A stretch of DNA of 13,272 nucleotides from Bacteroidales bacterium (GTDB lineage Bacteria > Bacteroidota > Bacteroidia > Bacteroidales > UBA932), in the NCBI GenBank assembly GCA_004556005.1, contig SFJA01000052.1, positions 1-13,272 on the forward strand. The letters are read 5' to 3'. The notes beneath the pieces are model-generated. The model was given only the letters and a program-made list of their open reading frames with translations, had not been told where the DNA came from and searched no databases. Shown here piece by piece: positions 6,474 to 13,039 of this stretch (its first letter is position 1; each line of letters starts with the position of its first letter). The translations under genes and the position numbers were made by a program.

Positions 6474-7721
6474 ATGGATACACAAGAACTGCAAATATTG
6501 AAAAACCGCTTCGGAGTCATAGGAAATGACCTGCAGCTCAACCACGCAATAGAAGTCGCGATGGCGGTAGCCCCGACCGACCTCAGCGTGCTCGTATGCG
6601 GCGAAAGCGGCGTCGGCAAGGAGGTTTTGCCCAAGATAATACACCAGTACAGCCGCCGCCGCAACGGCCGTTTCCTTGCAATCAACTGCGGAGCCATCCC
6701 GCCGGGAACCATCAACGCCGAACTCTTCGGACACGAAAAAGGCTCCTTCACCGGCGCCGTAAGCGAACGCAAGGGCTATTTCGAAGAGGCCGACGGAGGC
6801 ACGCTGGTACTCGACGAAATAGGCGAACTGCCGAAGGAAACGCAGGCAATGCTGCTCAGGGTCCTCCAGGATGGCGAATTCCTCAAGGTCGGCTCGTCCA
6901 AGGTCGAAAAGACCGATGTGCGCATCATAGCCTCGACCAACGTCAACCTCGAGCACGCGGTCGCCACGGGCAAGTTCCGCGCAGACCTCTACTACCGTCT
7001 CAGCGGCGTGCGCATCGACCTGCCGTCCCTGCGCGAGCGCAGCAAGGAAGACATCTGCCTGCTCTTCCGCAAGTTTTCATCCGACTTTGCGGACAAGTTC
7101 CGGCTGTGCAAATTCTCCCTCACCCACGACGCCGTCGGCCTGCTGACGAGCTACCGTTGGCCGGGCAACATACGCCAGCTAAAGAACGTAGCCGAAGCAG
7201 CCACCGGAATTCTCTCGAAACCAGCAAGCACGATAACCGAAAGGATAGAGGTCGATGCGGCTATGCTTTCGCCGTTCATTCCGGCGGAAAAGGACGAACT
7301 GCTGCCGGCACTCGCAGCTCCTTCGGGCGGCGGGCAGGCCTTGGGAAGCGAGGACAAGCAGATGATAATCAAGGCGATATTTGACCTCAAGAACGAATTC
7401 GTCCGCCTAAAGCATGAAGTTGACTTGCTCAAGTCCGGGGTCAGGGAAGAGCAGGGCGTCGCCAAGGCGCTGCCGGTGGTTCACTCCGGTCCGCTGCATA
7501 TTGAAGAAGAGGAGCCGGAAGAGCAGGGCGGAGAGCCCGCTGCAAGCGTCCCTGCGGAAGATGTCGAGGTGCAGGCCAACACTAACCTGAAGAATGTCAG
7601 CGACATACTTATAAAACAGGCCCTGGAGAGGCACGGAGGGAAGGTATCGTCCGCCGCCAAGGAACTCGGCATTTCTGAAAGAACAATTTACCGCAAGATC
7701 AAGCAATGGAAAGAGCAATAA
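6474..7721 (+). CDS. Sigma-54-dependent transcriptional activator without receiver domain (AAA+ / Fis-type HTH)
   Basis: A 415-residue bacterial enhancer-binding protein. The AAA+ domain starts almost at the N-terminus: Walker A GESGVGKE (43-50), sigma-54 contact loop GSFTGA (90-95, usually GAFTGA), Walker B LVLDEIGE (111-118), and FRADLYYRL (168-176) in the arginine-finger region, then RWPGNIRQLKN. Residues about 270-370 are a variable acidic linker with a likely coiled coil (EFVRLKHEVDLLKS). A Fis-type helix-turn-helix fills the last 42 residues (AAKELGISERTIYRKI). No receiver, PAS or GAF domain precedes the ATPase, so it is not controlled by phosphorylation of its own N-terminus. It overlaps lptE by 16 nt, an arrangement I recall as conserved in Bacteroidetes. 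Its targets are unknown. Confidence 0.92.
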   Translation: MDTQELQILKNRFGVIGNDLQLNHAIEVAMAVAPTDLSVLVCGESGVGKEVLPKIIHQYSRRRNGRFLAINCGAIPPGTINAELFGHEKGSFTGAVSERKGYFEEADGGTLVLDEIGELPKETQAMLLRVLQDGEFLKVGSSKVEKTDVRIIASTNVNLEHAVATGKFRADLYYRLSGVRIDLPSLRERSKEDICLLFRKFSSDFADKFRLCKFSLTHDAVGLLTSYRWPGNIRQLKNVAEAATGILSKPASTITERIEVDAAMLSPFIPAEKDELLPALAAPSGGGQALGSEDKQMIIKAIFDLKNEFVRLKHEVDLLKSGVREEQGVAKALPVVHSGPLHIEEEEPEEQGGEPAASVPAEDVEVQANTNLKNVSDILIKQALERHGGKVSSAAKELGISERTIYRKIKQWKEQ

Positions 7722-8215
7722 GGACGTTCATCGCCACCATAGCCGCGCTGATGCTTACGGCGTGCGGAATCTATTCATTTTCGGGCACTTCCATACAGGC
7801 CGACGTCAACACCATCAACATTGACTTTTTTGAATACAAGGCAATGAAGGTCAACCCGACCCTGGCCAACGACCTGACGGAAGCCATACGCACGCAGTTC
7901 CGCAAGATGACACGTCTCGAGCAGGTGGAAATGGACGGAGACCTGCAGATCAGTGGCCAGATTGTCGGCTACGACATCAGTCCGGCAGCCGTGACCGCTG
8001 ACGAAATCGCAGCGCGCAACAAGCTGACTATCAGCGTAAAGGTTGATTTTGAAAACAAGAAACACCCCGAGGACAGTTTCACCGGCAAGTCCTTCAGCGG
8101 CTTTGCCGAATACGACTCCACCAACTCCCTCGATGCAGTCGAGAACACTCTCTGCACCGAAATTATCGCAATCATAGTCGAAGACATCTTCAACGCCACG
8201 GTAGCCCAATGGTAG
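7706..8215 (+). CDS. lptE: LptE-type LPS-assembly outer-membrane lipoprotein
   Basis: A 169-residue lipoprotein: basic N-terminus, hydrophobic stretch and lipobox LTAC with Cys20, then GIYSFSGTSI as in Bacteroidetes LptE-family proteins. LptE plugs the LptD barrel and helps insert lipopolysaccharide into the outer leaflet. The body (DVNTINIDFFEYKAM, SKxxFSGFAEYDST-like C-terminal strand region) fits the family and its length. The start at 7706 is supported by the signal peptide and lies 16 nt inside the upstream activator gene; its stop overlaps the next gene by 7 nt. Translational coupling is therefore likely. The family assignment rests on recognised motifs and neighbourhood. Confidence 0.85.
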   Translation: MERAIRTFIATIAALMLTACGIYSFSGTSIQADVNTINIDFFEYKAMKVNPTLANDLTEAIRTQFRKMTRLEQVEMDGDLQISGQIVGYDISPAAVTADEIAARNKLTISVKVDFENKKHPEDSFTGKSFSGFAEYDSTNSLDAVENTLCTEIIAIIVEDIFNATVAQW

Positions 8216-8892
8216 ATTATATTGACCTGCACGCCCTCACTCTGGAGGAACTTTCCGGAGTCGTCAACGTCTATCCCTGGTTCGGAGCGGCTCGCAAGCT
8301 GCTTTGCGAAAGGATGAAGGAGATGGGCGCACTGAGCGACAACCTGCTGGCTCAAACGGCGCTCTATGTAGGGGACAGGAGCATCCTATATTATATGGTA
8401 AACGGCAGGGCGGTCAGGGACCCGGCGGTTGACTACGAGCGTGCGCGCAGGGTAGAGCAGGAAAGGCTTGCCCGGGAGAGCGGAGCCGGGGCGGCTGCGG
8501 GAGGCGCTCTTGACGGAGGGGCGGCGGGAACTGGCGGTTCCGGGGATGCAGCTGGCAGTACGGATGCGGCTTATTCCGGGGGCAGAGCTGCCGGGGCGCG
8601 GCAGATTTTCGTTGCCGGAGGCGACTACTTCTCGCAGAGCCAGTACAACTCGGTCAAGAAGAGCGGGGACGACCTGTTTGCCCGCTTCGCAGTCAGCAGT
8701 CGTCCGGAAGGATCTCACGAGGGCGGCGAACTCCCGGACGAGGAACAATTCTACACCGAAACTCTTGCCGGAATCTATGTCGAACAGGGGTATCTTGCTG
8801 AAGCCAAGAAGATTTATTCAAAGTTAAGTTTGCGATATCCGGAAAAAAGTATTTACTTTGCAAACCTTATTGACGAAATAAACAAAAATTGA
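8209..8892 (+). CDS. Conserved Bacteroidales hypothetical with TPR-like C-terminus
   Basis: A 227-residue protein I recognise only as the gene usually found between lptE and secG in Bacteroidetes. There is no signal peptide. Residues 1-90 are helical (LHALTLEELSGVVNVYPWFGAARKLL). Residues about 91-130 are an almost pure Gly/Ala/Ser linker. Residues about 178-223 (FYTETLAGIYVEQGYLAEAK, KLSLRYPEKSIYFANLIDEI) resemble one tetratricopeptide repeat. It overlaps lptE by 7 nt and ends 4 nt before secG, so it belongs to the same transcript. A cytoplasmic scaffold role is possible, but the function is unknown. Confidence 0.75.
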   Translation: MVDYIDLHALTLEELSGVVNVYPWFGAARKLLCERMKEMGALSDNLLAQTALYVGDRSILYYMVNGRAVRDPAVDYERARRVEQERLARESGAGAAAGGALDGGAAGTGGSGDAAGSTDAAYSGGRAAGARQIFVAGGDYFSQSQYNSVKKSGDDLFARFAVSSRPEGSHEGGELPDEEQFYTETLAGIYVEQGYLAEAKKIYSKLSLRYPEKSIYFANLIDEINKN

Positions 8893-8896
8893 AAAT

Positions 8897-9250
8897 ATGA
8901 ACGCATTATTCATCACTTTGGTAGTTCTGATTGTACTCGCTGCAATCCTGCTCATCCTCGTCGTGCTTCTGCAGAACGGCAAGGGAGAGGGCCTCGCAAG
9001 CAATTTCGTGGCAGGCAACCAGACCTTCGGCGTACGCCAGACCGCCGACATACTTGAGAAAATCACCTGGGGACTTGTAGTGTTCATTCTCGTTGCATCC
9101 GTTGGCGCGTCATTCACCACCAACACCAAGGGCAACTCAGTGGACATCACCGACAAGATCGAGAATGTAGAAGAGACTCAGATGAACTTCCCTTCAAGCC
9201 CTGTCGATATCCAGAACCCTTCAGCCGAGACGGACTCCGCCGCAGAATAA
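8897..9250 (+). CDS. secG: Preprotein translocase subunit SecG
   Basis: A 117-residue SecG. It has two membrane helices (about 3-25 and 57-74) flanking the family signature LLQNGKGEGLAS (24-35) and QTFGVRQTADILEKITW (42-58), then a polar, acidic tail. SecG associates with SecY and SecE in the inner membrane and assists SecA-driven export. It is the last gene of the tight activator-lptE-hypothetical-secG unit and is followed by a terminator hairpin that ends at the clpB start. Its length and topology are normal. Confidence 0.94.
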   Translation: MNALFITLVVLIVLAAILLILVVLLQNGKGEGLASNFVAGNQTFGVRQTADILEKITWGLVVFILVASVGASFTTNTKGNSVDITDKIENVEETQMNFPSSPVDIQNPSAETDSAAE

Positions 9251-9255
9251 GGTAC

Positions 9256-9297
9256 TGACATTTTGTCACTGGAACATTATTTGACCTACAAAATGTC
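9256..9297 (+). promoter_or_regulatory. Palindromic operator-like element upstream of clpB
   Basis: TGACATTTTGTCA (9256-9268) is a perfect 5+3+5 palindrome. In addition GACATTTTGT (9257-9266) is repeated in inverted form as ACAAAATGTC (9288-9297), framing the sigma-54-like box. This symmetry suggests a dimeric regulator site or two half-sites for one protein. It does not match CIRCE (TTAGCACTC, 9 nt, GAGTGCTAA). The regulator is unknown. Confidence 0.5.
9270..9285 (+). promoter_or_regulatory. Possible sigma-54-type promoter of clpB
   Basis: TGGAACATTATTTGAC aligns without gaps to the -24/-12 consensus TGGCAC-r-N4-TTGC-w, keeping TGG, AC and TTG at the right spacing but with GA in place of the -12 GC. 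If used, +1 would be near 9296 and the leader about 31 nt. No TAnnTTTG element is seen in this gap. The mismatch at -12 keeps confidence low. Confidence 0.35.
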
Positions 9298-9323
9298 GAT
9301 CCGCAAAACGGGTCGGCATTTTT
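9291..9323 (+). terminator. Terminator-like hairpin between secG and clpB, touching the clpB start
   Basis: Thirteen bases (9291-9303) pair with 9309-9321, with two G-U wobbles and a CAAAA loop, and the 3' arm runs into TTTTT (9319-9323). This would terminate the lptE-secG transcript. Only ATT separates the T-run from the clpB ATG at 9327, so the same hairpin would cover the clpB ribosome-entry region in any read-through mRNA. Confidence 0.75.
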
Positions 9324-9326
9324 ATT

Positions 9327-11378
9327 ATGGAAAAAAGATATGAGTTTTTAAGCAAGTATGCCATCGACCTCAACGAGGCGGCGGCAAAGGGAAAGCTCGA
9401 TCCGGTAATAGGTCGTGATGACGAAATCAGGCGTGTGCTTCAGATTTTGTCACGAAGGACCAAAAACAACCCTATACTCGTAGGTGAACCGGGTGTGGGC
9501 AAGACGGCTATCAGCGAAGGCATTGCCAGCAAAATAGTTAACGGGCAGGTGCCTGAGAACCTCAAGAACCGCAAAGTGTTCTCGCTCGATATGGGCGCAC
9601 TTATAGCGGGTGCAAAATATCAGGGTGAATTTGAAGAGAGGCTCAAGGGCGTCGTAAAGGAAGTGGTGGAGTCCGACGGTCAGATAATACTGTTCATAGA
9701 CGAAATCCACACTCTCGTAGGCGCAGGCCGTTCAAGCGGCGCCATGGATGCCTCCAACATTCTCAAGCCTGCTTTGGCTCGTGGTGAACTGCGCACCATA
9801 GGCAGCACGACCCTGGATGAATACCAGAAGTATTTCGAGCAGGACAAGGCCCTCGAAAGGCGTTTCCAGAAGGTTATGGTAGACGAACCGAGTCCAGCGG
9901 AGAGCATTGCCATCCTGAGGGGCATCAAGGAGAAATACGAGAACCATCACAAGGTTTCAATTGAGGATGATGCACTTATCGCGGCCGTCAACCTCAGTCA
10001 CAGGTATATCAGCAACAGGTTCCTTCCCGACAAGGCGATTGACCTTGTGGACGAGGCCGCATCCAAGCTCAGACTGGAAATGAACAGCGTTCCGGAACCG
10101 ATCGACGAGCTGAACAGCAAAATAAAGCAGCTGGAGATAGAAAAGGAAGCCATCAAGCGCGAAGGCACCTCGCTCAAGAGCGAAAAGATTGACGAGGACC
10201 TCAAAAAGGCGAAGGAAGAGAGGGAAGGCCTAATGAAGAGGTGGAACGCGGAGAAAGGAATTGTTACGGAACTCAACAACCTGCGTCAGCAGCTCGAGGA
10301 CATGAAGCAGGAGGCGGCGGTTGCGGAGCGCAGCGGCGACTACGGAAAGGTGGCCGAAATCCGCTACGGCAAGATGGCCGCGGCTCAGAAGCGTATCGAA
10401 GAGCTCACCCGCCAGCAGGCCGAAATCAAGGATCCGATTATCACAGAGGCCGTTACACCTACCGACATCGCGGAGGTGGTAGCCCGCTGGACAGGAATTC
10501 CGGTAGCCAGGATGCTGGAAAGCGAGAAGGAGAAACTGCTCAGGATGGAGCAGGAACTTGGCAAGCGCGTAGTCGGCCAGGACAAGGCGGTCGCCGCGGT
10601 ATCCGACGCTGTCCGCCGCAGCAGGGCAGGCCTGAGCAACGAGCACCGTCCTATCGGTTCGTTCCTCTTTATGGGCAGCACCGGCGTCGGCAAAACGGAA
10701 CTCGCAAAGGCTCTGGCCGAATTCCTCTTTAACGACGAGAGTATGATGACCCGTATCGATATGTCCGAGTATCAGGAGAGCCATACAGCTTCGCGTCTTA
10801 TCGGTGCCCCTCCGGGATATGTCGGCTACGACGAAGGCGGTCAGCTGACTGAGGCCGTCAGGCGCAAACCTTATTCCGTAGTGCTGCTGGACGAGATAGA
10901 AAAGGCGCATCCGGATATCTTCAACGTTCTGCTTCAGGTACTTGACGATGGTCGTTTGACCGACAACAAGGGCAGGACGGTGGACTTTAGAAACACTATA
11001 CTGATTATGACTTCAAACCTGAAGGAAGAAGAGCTGAGGATGAGGATGAGACCGGAGTTTATCAACAGGATTGACGAGATTGTGACCTTCAATGCCCTGA
11101 GCAAGGAGGATATCAGAAAGATTGTCAGGATACAGATGAAGGACCTGCAGGACAAACTTGCGGAAGACAATGTTCAGCTGAGCTTCACCAAGGCATTCGA
11201 AGACGATATGGTTGAGAACGGCTATGATCCGGAGTATGGTGCACGGCCTGTGAAAAGGCTGATACAGAGAGAGTTGGTAAATCAGCTTTCACGCTCCATC
11301 CTCGAAGGCCAAATCACCCGCGACAGCGTAATCGAAGTTGATGTCCAGGACGGCAGGACCGTCATAAGGAATCGGTAG
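9327..11378 (+). CDS. clpB: ClpB-type AAA+ disaggregase lacking the N-terminal domain
   Basis: A 683-residue ClpB-type protein; usual ClpB is about 860. Present are NBD1 (Walker A GEPGVGKT 53-60, pore loop GAKYQG 95-100, Walker B ILFIDE 121-126), a full coiled-coil M-domain (about 255-365), which marks ClpB rather than ClpC/ClpA, and NBD2 (Walker A GSTGVGKTE 450-458, pore loop GYVGY 497-501, Walker B VVLLDE 518-523, sensor-1 Asn564). The IGL/IGF loop for ClpP docking is not seen, consistent with disaggregation with DnaK. The ~150-residue N-domain is absent: the first residues are the NBD1 boundary, and a stop lies in frame at 9282-9284. In NBD2, MTSN joins RPEFINRIDE via about ten residues where E. 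coli has about 30 more. Both gaps are in frame and the ORF is intact. Confidence 0.9.
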   Translation: MEKRYEFLSKYAIDLNEAAAKGKLDPVIGRDDEIRRVLQILSRRTKNNPILVGEPGVGKTAISEGIASKIVNGQVPENLKNRKVFSLDMGALIAGAKYQGEFEERLKGVVKEVVESDGQIILFIDEIHTLVGAGRSSGAMDASNILKPALARGELRTIGSTTLDEYQKYFEQDKALERRFQKVMVDEPSPAESIAILRGIKEKYENHHKVSIEDDALIAAVNLSHRYISNRFLPDKAIDLVDEAASKLRLEMNSVPEPIDELNSKIKQLEIEKEAIKREGTSLKSEKIDEDLKKAKEEREGLMKRWNAEKGIVTELNNLRQQLEDMKQEAAVAERSGDYGKVAEIRYGKMAAAQKRIEELTRQQAEIKDPIITEAVTPTDIAEVVARWTGIPVARMLESEKEKLLRMEQELGKRVVGQDKAVAAVSDAVRRSRAGLSNEHRPIGSFLFMGSTGVGKTELAKALAEFLFNDESMMTRIDMSEYQESHTASRLIGAPPGYVGYDEGGQLTEAVRRKPYSVVLLDEIEKAHPDIFNVLLQVLDDGRLTDNKGRTVDFRNTILIMTSNLKEEELRMRMRPEFINRIDEIVTFNALSKEDIRKIVRIQMKDLQDKLAEDNVQLSFTKAFEDDMVENGYDPEYGARPVKRLIQRELVNQLSRSILEGQITRDSVIEVDVQDGRTVIRNR

Positions 11379-11570
11379 GTGGCTGCCGAGCGGCCGCTGT
11401 GGGCAGTGGCGGTCGCTGGGCGGTGGCTGGCTCGAGGGGCCAGGTGGTTGCGACGGGACAGTGAAAGCGGTCGCGCGACGGGTGCCGAGCGGTGGGCTGG
11501 CGGCCGAGCGTGGTGGCCGTGCGGCGAATGGTAGTGGTGTGAGATCCGGCGGCCGAGCGGCCAGACAGAA
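11379..11570 (+). repeat. G-rich low-complexity spacer after clpB
   Basis: About 190 nt that are strongly G+C-rich and G-biased on the plus strand. GCCGAGCG occurs four times (starts 11385, 11484, 11503, 11552), with palindromic versions AGCGGCCGCT (11389-11398) and GGCCGAGCGGCC near 11550. Open frames on both strands here are low-complexity and start or end in neighbouring genes, so I do not regard them as coding. No clear clpB terminator is seen. Confidence 0.6.
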
Positions 11571-11584
11571 GGAAAAAATAAAAA

Positions 11585-11648
11585 GGGAATGCAAAAAAGT
11601 GCAGAAAAACTTGCAAAAGCCAAAAAGATGTCATACCTTTGCATTCCC
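11585..11648. repeat. 11-bp inverted repeat around the tRNA-Gly promoter
   Basis: GGGAATGCAAA (11585-11595) is perfectly inverted as TTTGCATTCCC (11638-11648), 42 nt apart. The right arm covers the last bases of the -7 box and the predicted start point, and the -33 element lies between the arms. It could be a regulator site or a structure in clpB read-through RNA; it has no T-run. Confidence 0.55.
11611..11641 (+). promoter_or_regulatory. Promoter of tRNA-Gly
   Basis: TTG (11611-11613), 20 nt, TACCTTTG (11634-11641) is a full Bacteroidetes -33/-7 match. The start would fall near 11646-11650, a few bases before the mature tRNA 5' end. Confidence 0.8.
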
Positions 11649-11653
11649 GAAAC

Positions 11654-11729
11654 GCGGAAATAGCTCAGTTGGTAGAGCGCAACCTTGCCAAGGTTGAGGT
11701 CGCGGGTCCGAGCCCCGTTTTCCGCTCCA
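11654..11729 (+). tRNA. tRNA-Gly (GCC)
   Basis: A complete cloverleaf: acceptor GCGGAAA/TTTCCGC, D-arm AGCTCAGTTGGTAGAGC, anticodon stem CAACC/GGTTG with loop TTGCCAA (anticodon GCC) and T-loop TCCGAGC. The discriminator is T and CCA is encoded (11727-11729), unlike the CAT tRNA in this window. It has its own promoter and terminator. Confidence 0.97.
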
Positions 11730-11735
11730 AGCATC

Positions 11736-11765
11736 AACGGTCACCTTTTCAGGTGGCCGTTATTT
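11736..11765 (+). terminator. Terminator after tRNA-Gly
   Basis: AACGGTCACC (11736-11745) pairs with GGTGGCCGTT (11752-11761) with one wobble, over a short T-rich loop, followed by ATTTGTAT. It lies 6 nt after the CCA end. The T-run is modest but the position is right. Confidence 0.7.
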
Positions 11766-11827
11766 GTATCTAATAGTGCGGCTTGGTGGAGGCTTCGGTA
11801 TAATTGACAGAAACGGTTGGTAAGATT

Positions 11828-11866
11828 ACTGGACTTCCCTGAATCCATTTTGGAGCTAAGTCCAGT
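11828..11866. repeat. Inverted repeat at the left edge of the repeat array
   Basis: ACTGGACTT (11828-11836) and AAGTCCAGT (11858-11866) are perfect 9-bp inverted repeats; inside them TCCA/TGGA pair around TTT. It stands alone between the tRNA-Gly terminator and the first repeat unit, and is not repeated elsewhere in the window. It may be an end structure of the array or of an old insertion; no flanking target duplication was found by eye. Confidence 0.5.
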
Positions 11867-12019
11867 ATTGGTATTTCCTGCAATTCATCTGGCACGGCCC
11901 TACGTCAGAGGCTGGGTCACTTGGTATCCTGTAGTCACTTAGTGCCCAATCCCTCACGTTCCTGCAATTCATCTGGCAAGGCAATCTGCCTTCCAGGGCC
12001 CTCCAGGGCACATTGACTC

Positions 12020-12050
12020 GCGCGATGGCATCGATTTGTGTCCATCGCGC
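12020..12050. repeat. Conserved hairpin core of the repeat unit (best example)
   Basis: In copy 2, GCGCGATGG (12020-12028) and CCATCGCGC (12042-12050) form a perfect 9-bp stem over the 13-nt loop CATCGATTTGTGT. Copies 3-6 keep at least CGATGG/CCATCG with the same loop, except for one base in copy 3. This is the best conserved stretch of the unit. In copies 7 and 8 the left arm reads CGATAG, which puts one mismatch in the stem. Confidence 0.7.
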
Positions 12051-13039
12051 GCCGCGAACCCCTCCAGACATCGCTCCAAGGCACATCGGCTCGCGCGATG
12101 TTTTGCAGGAAGCTCGCCGAAGTTAGTGCCCAGCCCTCCGCTCTTCTGCAATTCATCTGGCACGGCAATCGCCATTCCACGGGCTTCCAGGGCACATTAG
12201 CTCGCGTGATGGCATCGATTTGAGTCCATCGAGCGTCGCGAACCCCTTCAGACATCGCTCCAGGGCACATCCGCTCGCTCGATGGTTTGCAGGAAGGCCA
12301 CCGGAAGGTCACCTAACTGAGACAGACCTGCCACACAAGGCCCTCAGAGCTCGGTTGGAGTCTGGTGCCACGCTTTCCTGCAATTCATCTGACAAGGCAA
12401 TCGGCCTTCCAGGGCCCTCCAGGGCACATTGACTCGCGCGATGGCATCGATTTGTGTCCATCGAGCGCCGCGACCCCCTCCAGACATCGCTCCAGGGCAC
12501 ATTCGCTCGCGCGATGTTTTGCTGGAAGATCGCCGAACTGACACAGAACTGCCACACAAGGCCCTCAGAGCCCGGTTAGTGCCCAGTCCCACACTTATCT
12601 GCAATTCATCTGGCACCCGAATCGGCCTTCCAGGGCCATCCAGGGCACATTGACTCGCGCGATGGCATCGATTTGTGTCCATCGAGCACGGCGAACCCCT
12701 CCAGGCATCGCTCCAAGGCACATCCGCTCGCGCGATGGTTTGCAGGAAGAACCCCGACCTGCCACCGAGCTGCCACACAAGGTCCTCAGAGCCCGGTTGG
12801 TGCCCGGTCCCACACTTTCCTGCAATTCATCTGACATAGCAATCGCCATTCTACGGGTCTCCAAGGCACATCGGCTCGCGCGATGGCATCGATTTGTGTC
12901 CATCGAGCGCCGCGACCCCCTCTAGACAGCACTCCAGGGCACATCGGCTCGCGCGATGTTTTGCAGGAAACTCGCCGAATGACATAGAACTGTCACGCAA
13001 GGCCGTCATAGCCCGGTTAGTGCCCAGTCCCACACTTAC

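Noticed and set aside
6596..7384. 262-residue arginine-rich frame overlapping the sigma-54 activator
   Set aside because: It is the +2/+3 shadow of the activator; its composition (Arg, Gln, Pro) is typical of an out-of-frame GC-rich reading.
9256..9297. CIRCE element for HrcA
   Set aside because: The inverted repeat sequence and the half-site spacing differ from the CIRCE consensus.
11391..11440. G-quadruplex in the G-rich spacer
   Set aside because: There are only a few GGG runs, with long irregular loops; they do not fit four close G-tracts.
11282..11737. 151-residue minus-strand frame starting MMLGAENGARTRDLNLGKVALYQLSY
   Set aside because: Its first part is a translation of tRNA-Gly in antisense, a well-known false ORF; the rest is antisense to the G-rich spacer and the clpB end.
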